A stretch of DNA of 64,000 bases from the NCBI GenBank assembly GCA_016764915.1, contig JAESQY010000069.1:1-64000 (forward strand). The letters run 5' to 3'. How positions within the stretch are numbered: position 1 is the stretch's first letter; every line of letters starts with the position of its first letter. The position numbers were made by a program, and so were the translations under genes. Of this stretch, positions 25,542 through 32,861 are shown one piece after another. The DNA is from Aliivibrio sp. GTDB lineage: Bacteria > Pseudomonadota > Gammaproteobacteria > Enterobacterales > Vibrionaceae. Below the pieces are notes generated by a model. That model did not search any database. It had not been told where the DNA came from and saw nothing but the letters and a program-made list of their open reading frames with translations.

Positions 25542-25670
25542 GCTAGCTCTACTTACTGGATTCTACATTGAATAGAAATAGTATATCTGAGATTTCATAC
25601 GAATAATAATGCCTCGGATGACATCAAGAAAGAACTTCAGTATGTTACGGGCTCCCCTATTACAGAAGTC

Positions 25671-27389
25671 TTAATCAATTGGAGTGACGGCTGGTTTCAT
25701 CCACACAGTACTAAAATCGAACCAGCCAAGCCCATTGCAATCTGCGTTTTGAACCACACCGAGCTGATCATCTAATATGCCCATCCACCCATGAAAGAGT
25801 GGTAGCAGTTGACCTGATGTCACTAACTGTTTGCTCAACTCATTAACCGGGAATGGCATTTGTCCGGATCCTCGCCACTCATCGATGATTTGACACATCT
25901 GTTCAAATTCATCTTTAGGCGTCGCTCTTTTAATCTCAGATGAGCGATAAAACCAGCCTAGCAAGGAGTCATCGCGGTGGTTACCTAAACTCATTCCGCT
26001 GATCCAAAAATCAATATTGTTATCATATTCACCACTTGCAAGTTGCAATAGATTCAGCTCTTTGATGATGAGCCTGATGCCATCTTTCGCTAGGATACAG
26101 GTCATCGCCTTAGCAATAAGGGGGTAAACTGGATGTTCTTTGGGGTAAGCCAGAGTAATGACTCGTTTATTGGTTGGGGCGCTGATTATCTCATCAATGA
26201 CTTTATGAACATGTCTTTTACCTGGTAGCAGTCCATGGGCATTAATCAAACCTAATGAGCTAAGGTCATGTTGCGACATGTTTGAAAACAGTGCATATGA
26301 GTGAAGTTTTGATTGTAGGTAATGTAGCCATTCAGGTTGTGTACAAACACCACTATTACGGTTAAATAGAAGGTAGCTGCAACCTTGATCAAGTTCAACC
26401 TTAGATGAGACTCCATTGTGATCGCCTGCTGGAAGATCAATACCAGGAGCAAGTTGCATGGCAGAAATCTTATCCAAAACCCATACTTCAACATTATCAA
26501 CTAATGGCCTAAAACCGTAATAGTAGTCGTGAGCTTCTAAAATAAGTCGCTGCGCATCATTGCTGATCACCCGATATGGACCTGTTCCTATTGGTTTGAA
26601 ATTGAAATCCACCATATCTTGATAGCCAGAAGGTAAGATTTTTGCTTCAATATGGCTTAATAATACCGGGAAAGAGTGGTCTTCAACCTTGAGAATGAAA
26701 TCAACGGTGTTGTCAGTGTGTTTGTGTACTTGTTTTATGTGGCAAAACAGATCTGTGGTGAGTAACCCAGCAAAGGTGTCGATGATGTCATTGATGTTGA
26801 GTAAATGACCATCATGAAAGCGAACAGAAGGACGAAGGTAAAAACGCCAGTGTTTCGGCGTTAGTGATTCCCAGTGGTGGGCTAGGTCTCCGCAAAGTTG
26901 TTCACTGTTTTCATCGATCTTAGTTAAACCACTAAAGATTTGCTTGATGATGTGCTGCTCTGAGCGTCTGACTGGTTTTTGAGGATTCAAATTAACGAAT
27001 TGGCGATAATACGGTAATCTAACAACTTGCTTCCCCTGTTGTTGCGAGAAGCCCAGTTTATCTTGTATTACTTGTGCTAACAGTTTCGCGTCGTTATTCA
27101 GTGTGATTAATGCCTGATCAAGCCGTCCATCTTCTACGTGACGCGTCGCAAGCTCTAAATTCACCTCGTCATTAGAGCGGATAAAGTTAAGTCGAGAACT
27201 TTTTCCTCTACCCACAGCAGGGATCCACTCAACCCAACCTTCTTCGACCATCTTATTAATAACCATCCGAGTATTACGTCGAGTGCAAAAAAGAACCTCA
27301 GAGATCACATGCAGATGGGTATTGCTGCTTTGGCCTGAAAAGTGCTTAGACAGCTGTTCGAATTGAGTTTTGAGACGTGGACTGCTCAT
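25671..27389 (-). CDS. SgrR-family transcriptional regulator
   Basis: This 572-residue protein joins an N-terminal winged-helix DNA-binding domain (SgrR_N, residues 1-115, including RRNTRMVINKMVEEGWVEWIPAVGRGKSS) to a solute-binding-protein-like domain (from RLPYYRQFVNLNPQKPVRRSEQHIIKQI to the C terminus) of the SBP_bac_5 type. E. coli SgrR has this architecture and length and activates the sgrS small RNA during glucose-phosphate stress. No SgrS-like RNA or sugar exporter gene adjoins it here, so its targets are unknown. It is cytoplasmic, with no signal peptide. Confidence 0.85.
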   Translation of the reverse strand: MSSPRLKTQFEQLSKHFSGQSSNTHLHVISEVLFCTRRNTRMVINKMVEEGWVEWIPAVGRGKSSRLNFIRSNDEVNLELATRHVEDGRLDQALITLNNDAKLLAQVIQDKLGFSQQQGKQVVRLPYYRQFVNLNPQKPVRRSEQHIIKQIFSGLTKIDENSEQLCGDLAHHWESLTPKHWRFYLRPSVRFHDGHLLNINDIIDTFAGLLTTDLFCHIKQVHKHTDNTVDFILKVEDHSFPVLLSHIEAKILPSGYQDMVDFNFKPIGTGPYRVISNDAQRLILEAHDYYYGFRPLVDNVEVWVLDKISAMQLAPGIDLPAGDHNGVSSKVELDQGCSYLLFNRNSGVCTQPEWLHYLQSKLHSYALFSNMSQHDLSSLGLINAHGLLPGKRHVHKVIDEIISAPTNKRVITLAYPKEHPVYPLIAKAMTCILAKDGIRLIIKELNLLQLASGEYDNNIDFWISGMSLGNHRDDSLLGWFYRSSEIKRATPKDEFEQMCQIIDEWRGSGQMPFPVNELSKQLVTSGQLLPLFHGWMGILDDQLGVVQNADCNGLGWFDFSTVWMKPAVTPID

Positions 27390-27675
27390 AAAAGAGGAAC
27401 CTGATTTTTTGAATAATAAAAACTGAGCTTCCTACTTTATCATTTCATAATGAAGTTGGGGGAATTAACTTAACTGTTGTTTAAATAGACAATTTCCATA
27501 TGCTCGGGTGACATTAATATTATCAATAGTGTGAGCTGGGTTAAAACTACTGTCAAAAGTATACCTACTCGTCAATTTATTGACCTTGGTCTTTGACTTC
27601 GCTGTTCTAATGAATCAATAATGAAATACTTAGAAGCACCAAAGTATGTTGTTGAACAGGAATTACAGGAAGTAA

Positions 27676-28701
27676 ATGAAATCAATTTCAGCGTCAACAC
27701 ACTTAAAACCATTCTCAAGAATTGCAGCTTTTTATTTAGCTATTGCTCTGATTTCGAGCCTTTTTGTGAGTGGCATTATTTCTCTATTCTTCCTGGATTA
27801 TTACCAATCAACATTGGTTATGCTAACGAATTACTACCTACATGCTCTGTTGTTTATTGCTCCCCTCTTTCTTCTGATTGCTTTGAGCCTAGCTGTTATT
27901 ATTACTATAAAGCAGAGTCGACAGTTTTTTAATTTAGAGTTATCTCGCGGTATAAACAAAGAGCAACTGTTTCCTGTATTTCAACCAATTGTTGATTCGA
28001 GAACAGGTGAGATCACTGGGGCTGAACTTCTGGCAAGATGGAAGCACCCAGAACTTGGTTTTGTTGAACTTGAGCAATTTATTCCGTTGATGGAAAAAAA
28101 CAAACAATTAAATGGCTTAGTTTCTGATTTTTTTGATAAAGCGGCAGAGATGTTGCCAAACCAATCAAAGTTAAACTATCTCAGCATCAACATAACACCC
28201 AGTCAAATTCGCGATACTAGTCAGTTCATCTCTTTGATTCGAATTTTAAATCAGCACAGTAAAATTGCCTCTAAAATAATGTTAGAACTTACAGAAAGAG
28301 CCACTGATTTTGGTTACGATAAACGCTTCATTAAACGATTAAATCAACTGAAATCCATGGGTTTTCATATTGCACTTGATGACTTTGGTACCGGGCAAAA
28401 CGGATTAGAGCTACTACGAAGTTTTAGGCCTGATGTCATCAAGATTGATAAAAGTTACGTAGATTTGATCGGCAAGGATCATGAGAAACTGTCAATTTTA
28501 GAGGCCATTATTGATATCGCGACTAAGATGGACATCACTATAATTGCGGAAGGTGTCGAAAATATCGAGCAGAATAACTACTTATCAAAACTTGGCGTGT
28601 TTAATATTCAGGGTTTCCACTATTTCCGACCGTTACTTGAAGATGTGTTTATCAGTCAATTGAGTCCCGCTGAAAACTACGATGGAATGTTACTTACATA
28701 G
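27676..28701 (+). CDS. Membrane EAL-domain protein (cyclic-di-GMP phosphodiesterase)
   Basis: This 341-residue protein has two N-terminal membrane spans (about 17-40 and 52-78) with a short periplasmic loop, then one EAL domain. The signature is ELL (E117) instead of EAL, a tolerated variant. Other catalytic features are present: Asn in LSINITPSQIRD, Glu in IMLELTERA, Asp-Asp in LDDFGTGQNGL, Lys in VIKIDKSYV, Glu in IAEGVEN and Gln in IQGFHYFRP. The enzyme should hydrolyse cyclic di-GMP and so lower the sessile signal. There is no GGDEF domain. AGGAA sits upstream of the ATG. It is monocistronic. Confidence 0.88.
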   Translation: MKSISASTHLKPFSRIAAFYLAIALISSLFVSGIISLFFLDYYQSTLVMLTNYYLHALLFIAPLFLLIALSLAVIITIKQSRQFFNLELSRGINKEQLFPVFQPIVDSRTGEITGAELLARWKHPELGFVELEQFIPLMEKNKQLNGLVSDFFDKAAEMLPNQSKLNYLSINITPSQIRDTSQFISLIRILNQHSKIASKIMLELTERATDFGYDKRFIKRLNQLKSMGFHIALDDFGTGQNGLELLRSFRPDVIKIDKSYVDLIGKDHEKLSILEAIIDIATKMDITIIAEGVENIEQNNYLSKLGVFNIQGFHYFRPLLEDVFISQLSPAENYDGMLLT

Positions 28702-28736
28702 TTACAACTACAACTACAAGGCACAAGTACAATCCA

Positions 28737-29102
28737 TCACCAGAACAGTTGTTGTGGATCACGGGTAATTTCCTCTAAAATTGGTTTTAAATCTTTTGAT
28801 TTATGCATAGGGTGATAGTTTTCCCACACACCATGCTCGTCCAGCCATTGCAAAAACCACAACTTACTCTCTTTATCGTAGGTAACCTTAGCAAAATCTG
28901 CCCAATACTGCGGGTGTATGCTGTCAACTGCTAATGAAGCTTGTGTTAGGTATACAGAGTACTCTTCAATACGAAATTGAATATTGGACACATTACAGGG
29001 CATATTGCAGTTTCGTTGATGACAAAACTGCGCCAATGTTTGCGTTAAGCTGAAATGTTCAAAGTCACTAAATCCAATCACCAATTTCTCCAGTATCAAC
29101 AT
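28737..29102 (-). CDS. DUF3024 family protein
   Basis: This 121-residue protein begins with a helical stretch containing Cys and His (FCHQRNCNMPCNVS). Then come QFRIEEYSVYLTQAS and the C-terminal pattern AKVTYDKESKLWFLQWLDEHGVWENYHPM, which is the usual end of DUF3024 proteins. The function is unknown. It is cytoplasmic with no signal peptide and is convergent with the EAL gene. The DUF number is from memory. Confidence 0.72.
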   Translation of the reverse strand: MLILEKLVIGFSDFEHFSLTQTLAQFCHQRNCNMPCNVSNIQFRIEEYSVYLTQASLAVDSIHPQYWADFAKVTYDKESKLWFLQWLDEHGVWENYHPMHKSKDLKPILEEITRDPQQLFW

Positions 29103-29217
29103 ATCAAATTGATTGAATATCTTTATTTAGCATAGTTGATAATAGGAGGTTAAATGATACGTTTATGAGATAAATTTAAAAATTGGAGCAGGGTATGATT
29201 ACCTACTCCAGGAGGGG

Positions 29218-30069
29218 TTACTCGACGTGTTGAATCAGTAAAGACATGTTTTCAGCAGCAAATTCATCAGAAAGAATCTTGCCACTTGTTACGAGGTCAC
29301 TAATATCTGACGCACTGTAAAACTCTGAATTATAGAGCATAACAATGCTTGTATCGCCAGATTTAAGGAACGTAGTTTCACCAAACTCGGTGTAACGTGT
29401 TGCGCCGACACTGATAATGACATTAGATGGGTAATCAGCCGTTTTAATCAATTCTGCAATGTTTTCAGTTGGACCAATATCCTTCTGGTTATTGATTCTG
29501 TCTTTTACCCAATCAAGAAACTTCTGGTGGAAGTAGTTATATTCAGTCACTGGGCTATCAAGACCATAGGCGTTGACTTTATTATCACGGATGTGAAAAC
29601 TAGCAATATGGAAACGATCGATGAAGCCGCCTTCATTTAGATCTGAAATGGCGATCTGTTGTCTAGAGATCCCTTTAGACTTTGCTCCCCAGTTTTTCTT
29701 CTCACTGATTTTAATTGCGCTTGGTTTTCTGATAGAACAATCGTTAAATGCTGAGAAGCTTTTTGGCACGATATCAACCACTTCACCATCTTTATAAACA
29801 AGGTTACATACGAGTGCAACTTCTGGCTCAATCTGTAAGTTATCTGCGTCGTTTGGTGGCGTAATCGCATCATATGACAAAGGGTATGTAGATAAGAAGG
29901 TGTCATTATTGGGTACATAAATTGGAAAAATGGCTTTAGGTTGACTCTCTTCGGCTACTTCAATTTGTAAAAAATCATTGGCTTCACCCGCTTGTTCAAG
30001 GTGGCCTGCAAAGTTACCTGCAACACCGAATGCGATGGTATTGGAAAGATGGTTTTCTAGTGGAAACAT
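29218..30069 (-). CDS. DUF5718 family protein
   Basis: This 283-residue cytoplasmic protein begins NTIAFGVAGNFAGHLEQAGEA, a conserved opening of the family I know as DUF5718. A central EPEVALVCNLVYKDGEVVDIVPKSFSAFNDCSIRKP resembles the metal-binding core of the fumarylacetoacetate hydrolase fold (an E-x-E type segment and a following D/N pair), so a hydrolase relationship is possible. No catalytic activity is established. The gene is 33 bases downstream of a small membrane-protein gene on the same strand and may be co-transcribed. Confidence 0.65.
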   Translation of the reverse strand: MFPLENHLSNTIAFGVAGNFAGHLEQAGEANDFLQIEVAEESQPKAIFPIYVPNNDTFLSTYPLSYDAITPPNDADNLQIEPEVALVCNLVYKDGEVVDIVPKSFSAFNDCSIRKPSAIKISEKKNWGAKSKGISRQQIAISDLNEGGFIDRFHIASFHIRDNKVNAYGLDSPVTEYNYFHQKFLDWVKDRINNQKDIGPTENIAELIKTADYPSNVIISVGATRYTEFGETTFLKSGDTSIVMLYNSEFYSASDISDLVTSGKILSDEFAAENMSLLIQHVE

Positions 30070-30102
30070 AATATACCTTAGTGTTGAATGTGCAATGTGA
30101 GT

Positions 30103-30297
30103 CTATTTATCGGTTAACTCGTTAAACTTGCTTGTTAATGAATCAGTCCCATCGGAAAGGACCTCTGAAAAATCCTCTAAACTGTCCTGAACTTCCTCCA
30201 TATCGCGTAAATCTAAAATGTCTTCTATTTGATCTTGATAATTAAAACCAATATAGATTCCTGCAGTTAAGATGACTAAAAAAATGTATTTAAACAT
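30103..30297 (-). CDS. Small membrane-anchored acidic protein
   Basis: From the ATG at 30297 the product has about 64 residues: a hydrophobic span MFKYIFLVILTAGIYIGF followed by a strongly acidic region (EDILDLRDMEEVQDSLEDF). It would be a single-span protein or have an uncleaved signal anchor. A TTG at 30309 would add four residues; the ATG gives the cleaner membrane segment. No family is recognised. It lies just upstream of the DUF5718 gene. Confidence 0.6.
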   Translation of the reverse strand: MFKYIFLVILTAGIYIGFNYQDQIEDILDLRDMEEVQDSLEDFSEVLSDGTDSLTSKFNELTDK

Positions 30298-30422
30298 GGC
30301 AATTCTCAATTGGATGGTGAAAGTTTTAACTTGGAATTTTCATGACTCTGACATAGTTGTAAAAGGTGAATACTAATATTTAAAGCATCCCGTTATATCT
30401 TTATCTGTATGAGGAACGTAAA

Positions 30423-30590
30423 ATGCACAATGTTGAAATGAATGTAATTAAAAACGCGATTGAAAAGCTGTCCAGAGATGAGTTGCTTTCAATTCAATCA
30501 ACCATTAGTTCCAAAATAAATCCAATCTCAACATCTCGCCATATACTAACTGAAACTGAAAAAGAGTTCATCCGCTCGGTATTTGCTTAA
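30423..30590 (+). CDS. 55-residue hypothetical protein
   Basis: The frame starts MHNVEMNVIKNAIEKLSRDE and ends EKEFIRSVFA. A clear ribosome binding site (GAGGAA) lies before the ATG. Composition is that of a soluble helical peptide with a central Ser/Ile-rich turn (ISSKINPISTSRH). No family is recognised. It lies in the gap between the small membrane protein and the DUF1415 gene, and the ribosome binding site and coding-like composition support it. Confidence 0.55.
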   Translation: MHNVEMNVIKNAIEKLSRDELLSIQSTISSKINPISTSRHILTETEKEFIRSVFA

Positions 30591-30657
30591 TCTGAGTGCG
30601 TCATGTTTAAAGTTTCAATATAATGCATGCCTATTACCATTATATTGAGTGTGTTAA

Positions 30658-31200
30658 ATGAATCCTGTTGAACAGAGTGTCAGACAATGGCTTGAAGATG
30701 TCGTCATTGGACTGAACTTGTGCCCTTTTGCTGCTAAACCCAATCGCAACAAACAGATAAAAGTATTTGTAAGTGAAGCCACAACAGAAGAAGCCTTATT
30801 GGCTGATATTCTTGTCGAGCTGACTCTTCTCGATACGACACCGCCATCTGAGTTGGAAACGACTTTAGTTGCTATCCCCAATTTTCTGCACGATTTCTTT
30901 GATTACAACCAGTTCCTCGATTGGGTTGATGCATTACTCAAACAACAAGACTGGCAAGGTATTTATCAAATCGCCTCATTTCACCCAAATTACTGTTTCG
31001 GCGGCGCTGATGAAGATGATACCGAGAACCTAACCAATCGCTCACCCTACCCTGTAATTCATTTAATTAGGGAAGAGAGCATGGAACGTGTACTGAAGCA
31101 TTACCCGAACCCTGAAGCGATTCCTGATACTAATATTGACCGCGTTGAATCACTGTCGGATGCAGAAAAAAGGAAACTGTTCCCATATCTGTTCAGCTAA
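30658..31200 (+). CDS. DUF1415 family protein
   Basis: This 180-residue soluble protein matches DUF1415 in length and landmarks. It opens VRQWLEDVVIGLNLCPFAAKP, continues ETTLVAIPNFLHDFFDYNQFLDWVDALL and YQIASFHPNYCFGGADEDDTENLTNRSPYPVIHLIREESMERV, and ends LSDAEKRKLFPYLF. The conserved Cys, His and Asn residues hint at a catalytic or metal site, but no activity is known. It stands alone, convergent with the membrane protein gene downstream. Confidence 0.85.
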   Translation: MNPVEQSVRQWLEDVVIGLNLCPFAAKPNRNKQIKVFVSEATTEEALLADILVELTLLDTTPPSELETTLVAIPNFLHDFFDYNQFLDWVDALLKQQDWQGIYQIASFHPNYCFGGADEDDTENLTNRSPYPVIHLIREESMERVLKHYPNPEAIPDTNIDRVESLSDAEKRKLFPYLFS

Positions 31201-31216
31201 AAACGATAGTATTCGC

Positions 31217-31705
31217 TCAATAAAACAGTGAAAACCCATGCGCACCCAGTACTGCTGACAATGTAGCTAATAGACTTAAACTCAGTAGTACGATGTGCAT
31301 GGTGTGCAGACGTTTGAATGTTGTCACACTCTCTTTTTCAGCTTGTTGGTGAAACCATTGGTGTAAAAATCGAGGTTCAAAGACAAAAAGAACCAAGCTG
31401 AAAATAATCCATATGAACGTCATTAAATGAAGCCACCAAAATTGTGGTTCTAAATAGCGACTCCAAGCTCCCATTGCATGCAACATATAGAACCCGGATA
31501 AACCGGTTAATATGATGGAAACCTTCGCTTGTAACCCAAATCGACCTTCAAGTTGCTCAAACAGTGCCAGTTTCTCTTTCTCGCTGTCCATTTTTTTTAG
31601 TGCAGGAATAAGAACCGTGGTAACAAATGCAACACCACCAATCCACATAACGACACCAATAATATGGATGGCACGTGACAAGGGGAAAAGATCCATTTCG
31701 TTCAT
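31217..31705 (-). CDS. Four-span membrane protein (CopD-like)
   Basis: This 162-residue protein has four predicted spans (about 10-32, 55-77, 85-108 and 132-155). HIIGVVMWIGGVAFVTTVLIP in span 1 and a His in WWLHLMTFIWIIF resemble the CopD/DUF2269-type haem or copper membrane domain, in which paired His residues lie in the membrane. Another His occurs in LHTMHIVLLSL. The function is uncertain. It ends convergently with the DUF1415 gene. Confidence 0.65.
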   Translation of the reverse strand: MNEMDLFPLSRAIHIIGVVMWIGGVAFVTTVLIPALKKMDSEKEKLALFEQLEGRFGLQAKVSIILTGLSGFYMLHAMGAWSRYLEPQFWWLHLMTFIWIIFSLVLFVFEPRFLHQWFHQQAEKESVTTFKRLHTMHIVLLSLSLLATLSAVLGAHGFSLFY

Positions 31706-31910
31706 ATTGACTCAATATTGTTAAAAATCATCCACAAATTATAAGTTGCATTTAAGATGCATAATATGAGTTGTGTCAATTCTGCTAAAAAATAGTAACA
31801 ACAAATGCGCATTTTTCCCTGATATTTTTAAAGGTTTTAATTGCGTAAATGATCTGCGGTTAATTTTTTAAACACGTCCTAACCCATATACTTCCCCTCG
31901 CGGTATTAAA

Positions 31911-31927
31911 TTGGCATAATATGCCAA
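31911..31927. promoter_or_regulatory. Palindrome upstream of phnA, possible operator
   Basis: TTGGCAT and ATGCCAA flank the trinucleotide AAT, giving a perfect 17-bp dyad 22 bases before the PhnA start. It probably overlaps the -10 region (CATAAT). No regulator is assigned. Confidence 0.35.
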
Positions 31928-31949
31928 AATAATTGTCCTAGGTAATCTA

Positions 31950-32507
31950 ATGTCTATACAAACTGCACTGCTTGCTCGTTGTGAATCTAAATGTGAACTT
32001 TGTTCTACTGAGTCGTCATTAACTGCATTTCCGGTACCGCCAAAAACGGACATTACTGTTGATAATTGCATTATGGTTTGCGACAAATGTCATGGTGAAA
32101 TCGAAGAACCAACCGATTTGAACCATTGGCGCTGCCTTGGTGACAGCATGTGGAGTCAAGTACCCGGCGTTCAAGTAACGGCATGGCGTCAACTCACTCG
32201 TCTCTCTTCTGAGAGCTGGGCACAAGACATGTTAGAGATGATGTATCTTGAAGAAGAAATTTCAAACTGGGCGCAACTTGGCATGTCAGACGAAGACAAA
32301 CCACGCGACGTAAATGGCGTTGAACTTAAAAAAGGTGACGACGTCACAGTGATTAAAGATCTGCCAGTTAAAGGCACTAACCAGGTCATCAAACAAGGCA
32401 CGGTTATCCGTGGTATAAGCCTTGGCGACGATCCACGCTTAGTTTCAGGTAAAGCCAACGGCGGTCAATCTATGTATGTAATCGCTGAGTTCTGTCGCAG
32501 AAAGTAG
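31950..32507 (+). CDS. PhnA/YjdM family protein
   Basis: This 185-residue soluble protein has an N-terminal zinc-ribbon-like part (CESKCELC and VCDKCHGEI), a helical middle (WRCLGDSMWSQVPGVQVTAWRQL) and the C-terminal PhnA SH3-like domain (DVNGVELKKGDDVTVIKDLPVKG to AEFCRRK). The family was named from the E. coli phn region but is not needed for phosphonate breakdown, and its function is unclear. A decayed second copy of the 3' part lies at 40147-40232. A terminator follows the gene. Confidence 0.85.
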   Translation: MSIQTALLARCESKCELCSTESSLTAFPVPPKTDITVDNCIMVCDKCHGEIEEPTDLNHWRCLGDSMWSQVPGVQVTAWRQLTRLSSESWAQDMLEMMYLEEEISNWAQLGMSDEDKPRDVNGVELKKGDDVTVIKDLPVKGTNQVIKQGTVIRGISLGDDPRLVSGKANGGQSMYVIAEFCRRK

Positions 32508-32536
32508 CTCATGCACTGATCATTGATGATGAACGA

Positions 32537-32560
32537 AGACGCCAACAGGGCGTCTTTTTT
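32537..32560 (+). terminator. Terminator of the PhnA gene
   Basis: AGACGCC (32537-32543) and GGCGTCT (32549-32555) form a 7-bp GC-rich stem with loop AACAG, followed by seven T residues. Confidence 0.88.
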
Positions 32561-32625
32561 TATGTCATTAATTTTTCAGATTAAAGCCAAATAGTCGAAT
32601 TCGACGTTATTTAACCTTTTATTTT

Positions 32626-32676
32626 GCCCCAAAATTGCCCCAAAGATGGATTTTCGAGTTGTGTTTTGCCCCAAAA
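32626..32676. repeat. Three GCCCCAAA repeats in the intergenic region before the Sel1 gene
   Basis: GCCCCAAA occurs at 32626, 32637 and 32668 within the 354-base gap between the PhnA and Sel1 genes. Short C-run/A-run repeats like these are often seen near integrase or attachment regions, and this is where conserved genes give way to island-like sequence. The rest of the gap (to 32861) shows nothing else. Confidence 0.35.
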
Positions 32677-32861
32677 AAGAACGGCTGTATATATGCACAG
32701 TTAAGTGTGTTTTTGATTCTCTAGTTTGGTGTTTAAACTATGAAAACCTGAGCACGCTTTATCTCTTTGTGACTCATTTTAGGTAGAAAGTTTAGACAGT
32801 TATGAGATTTTGCGCGACAGTAGGTAAAGATATGACTTGTAGTGGATAAAGGCTTGAAGTA

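Noticed and set aside
27621-27932. 103-codon plus-strand frame overlapping the EAL gene start
   Set aside because: It is an alternative frame of the EAL gene; the EAL frame has AGGAA before its ATG and full domain similarity.
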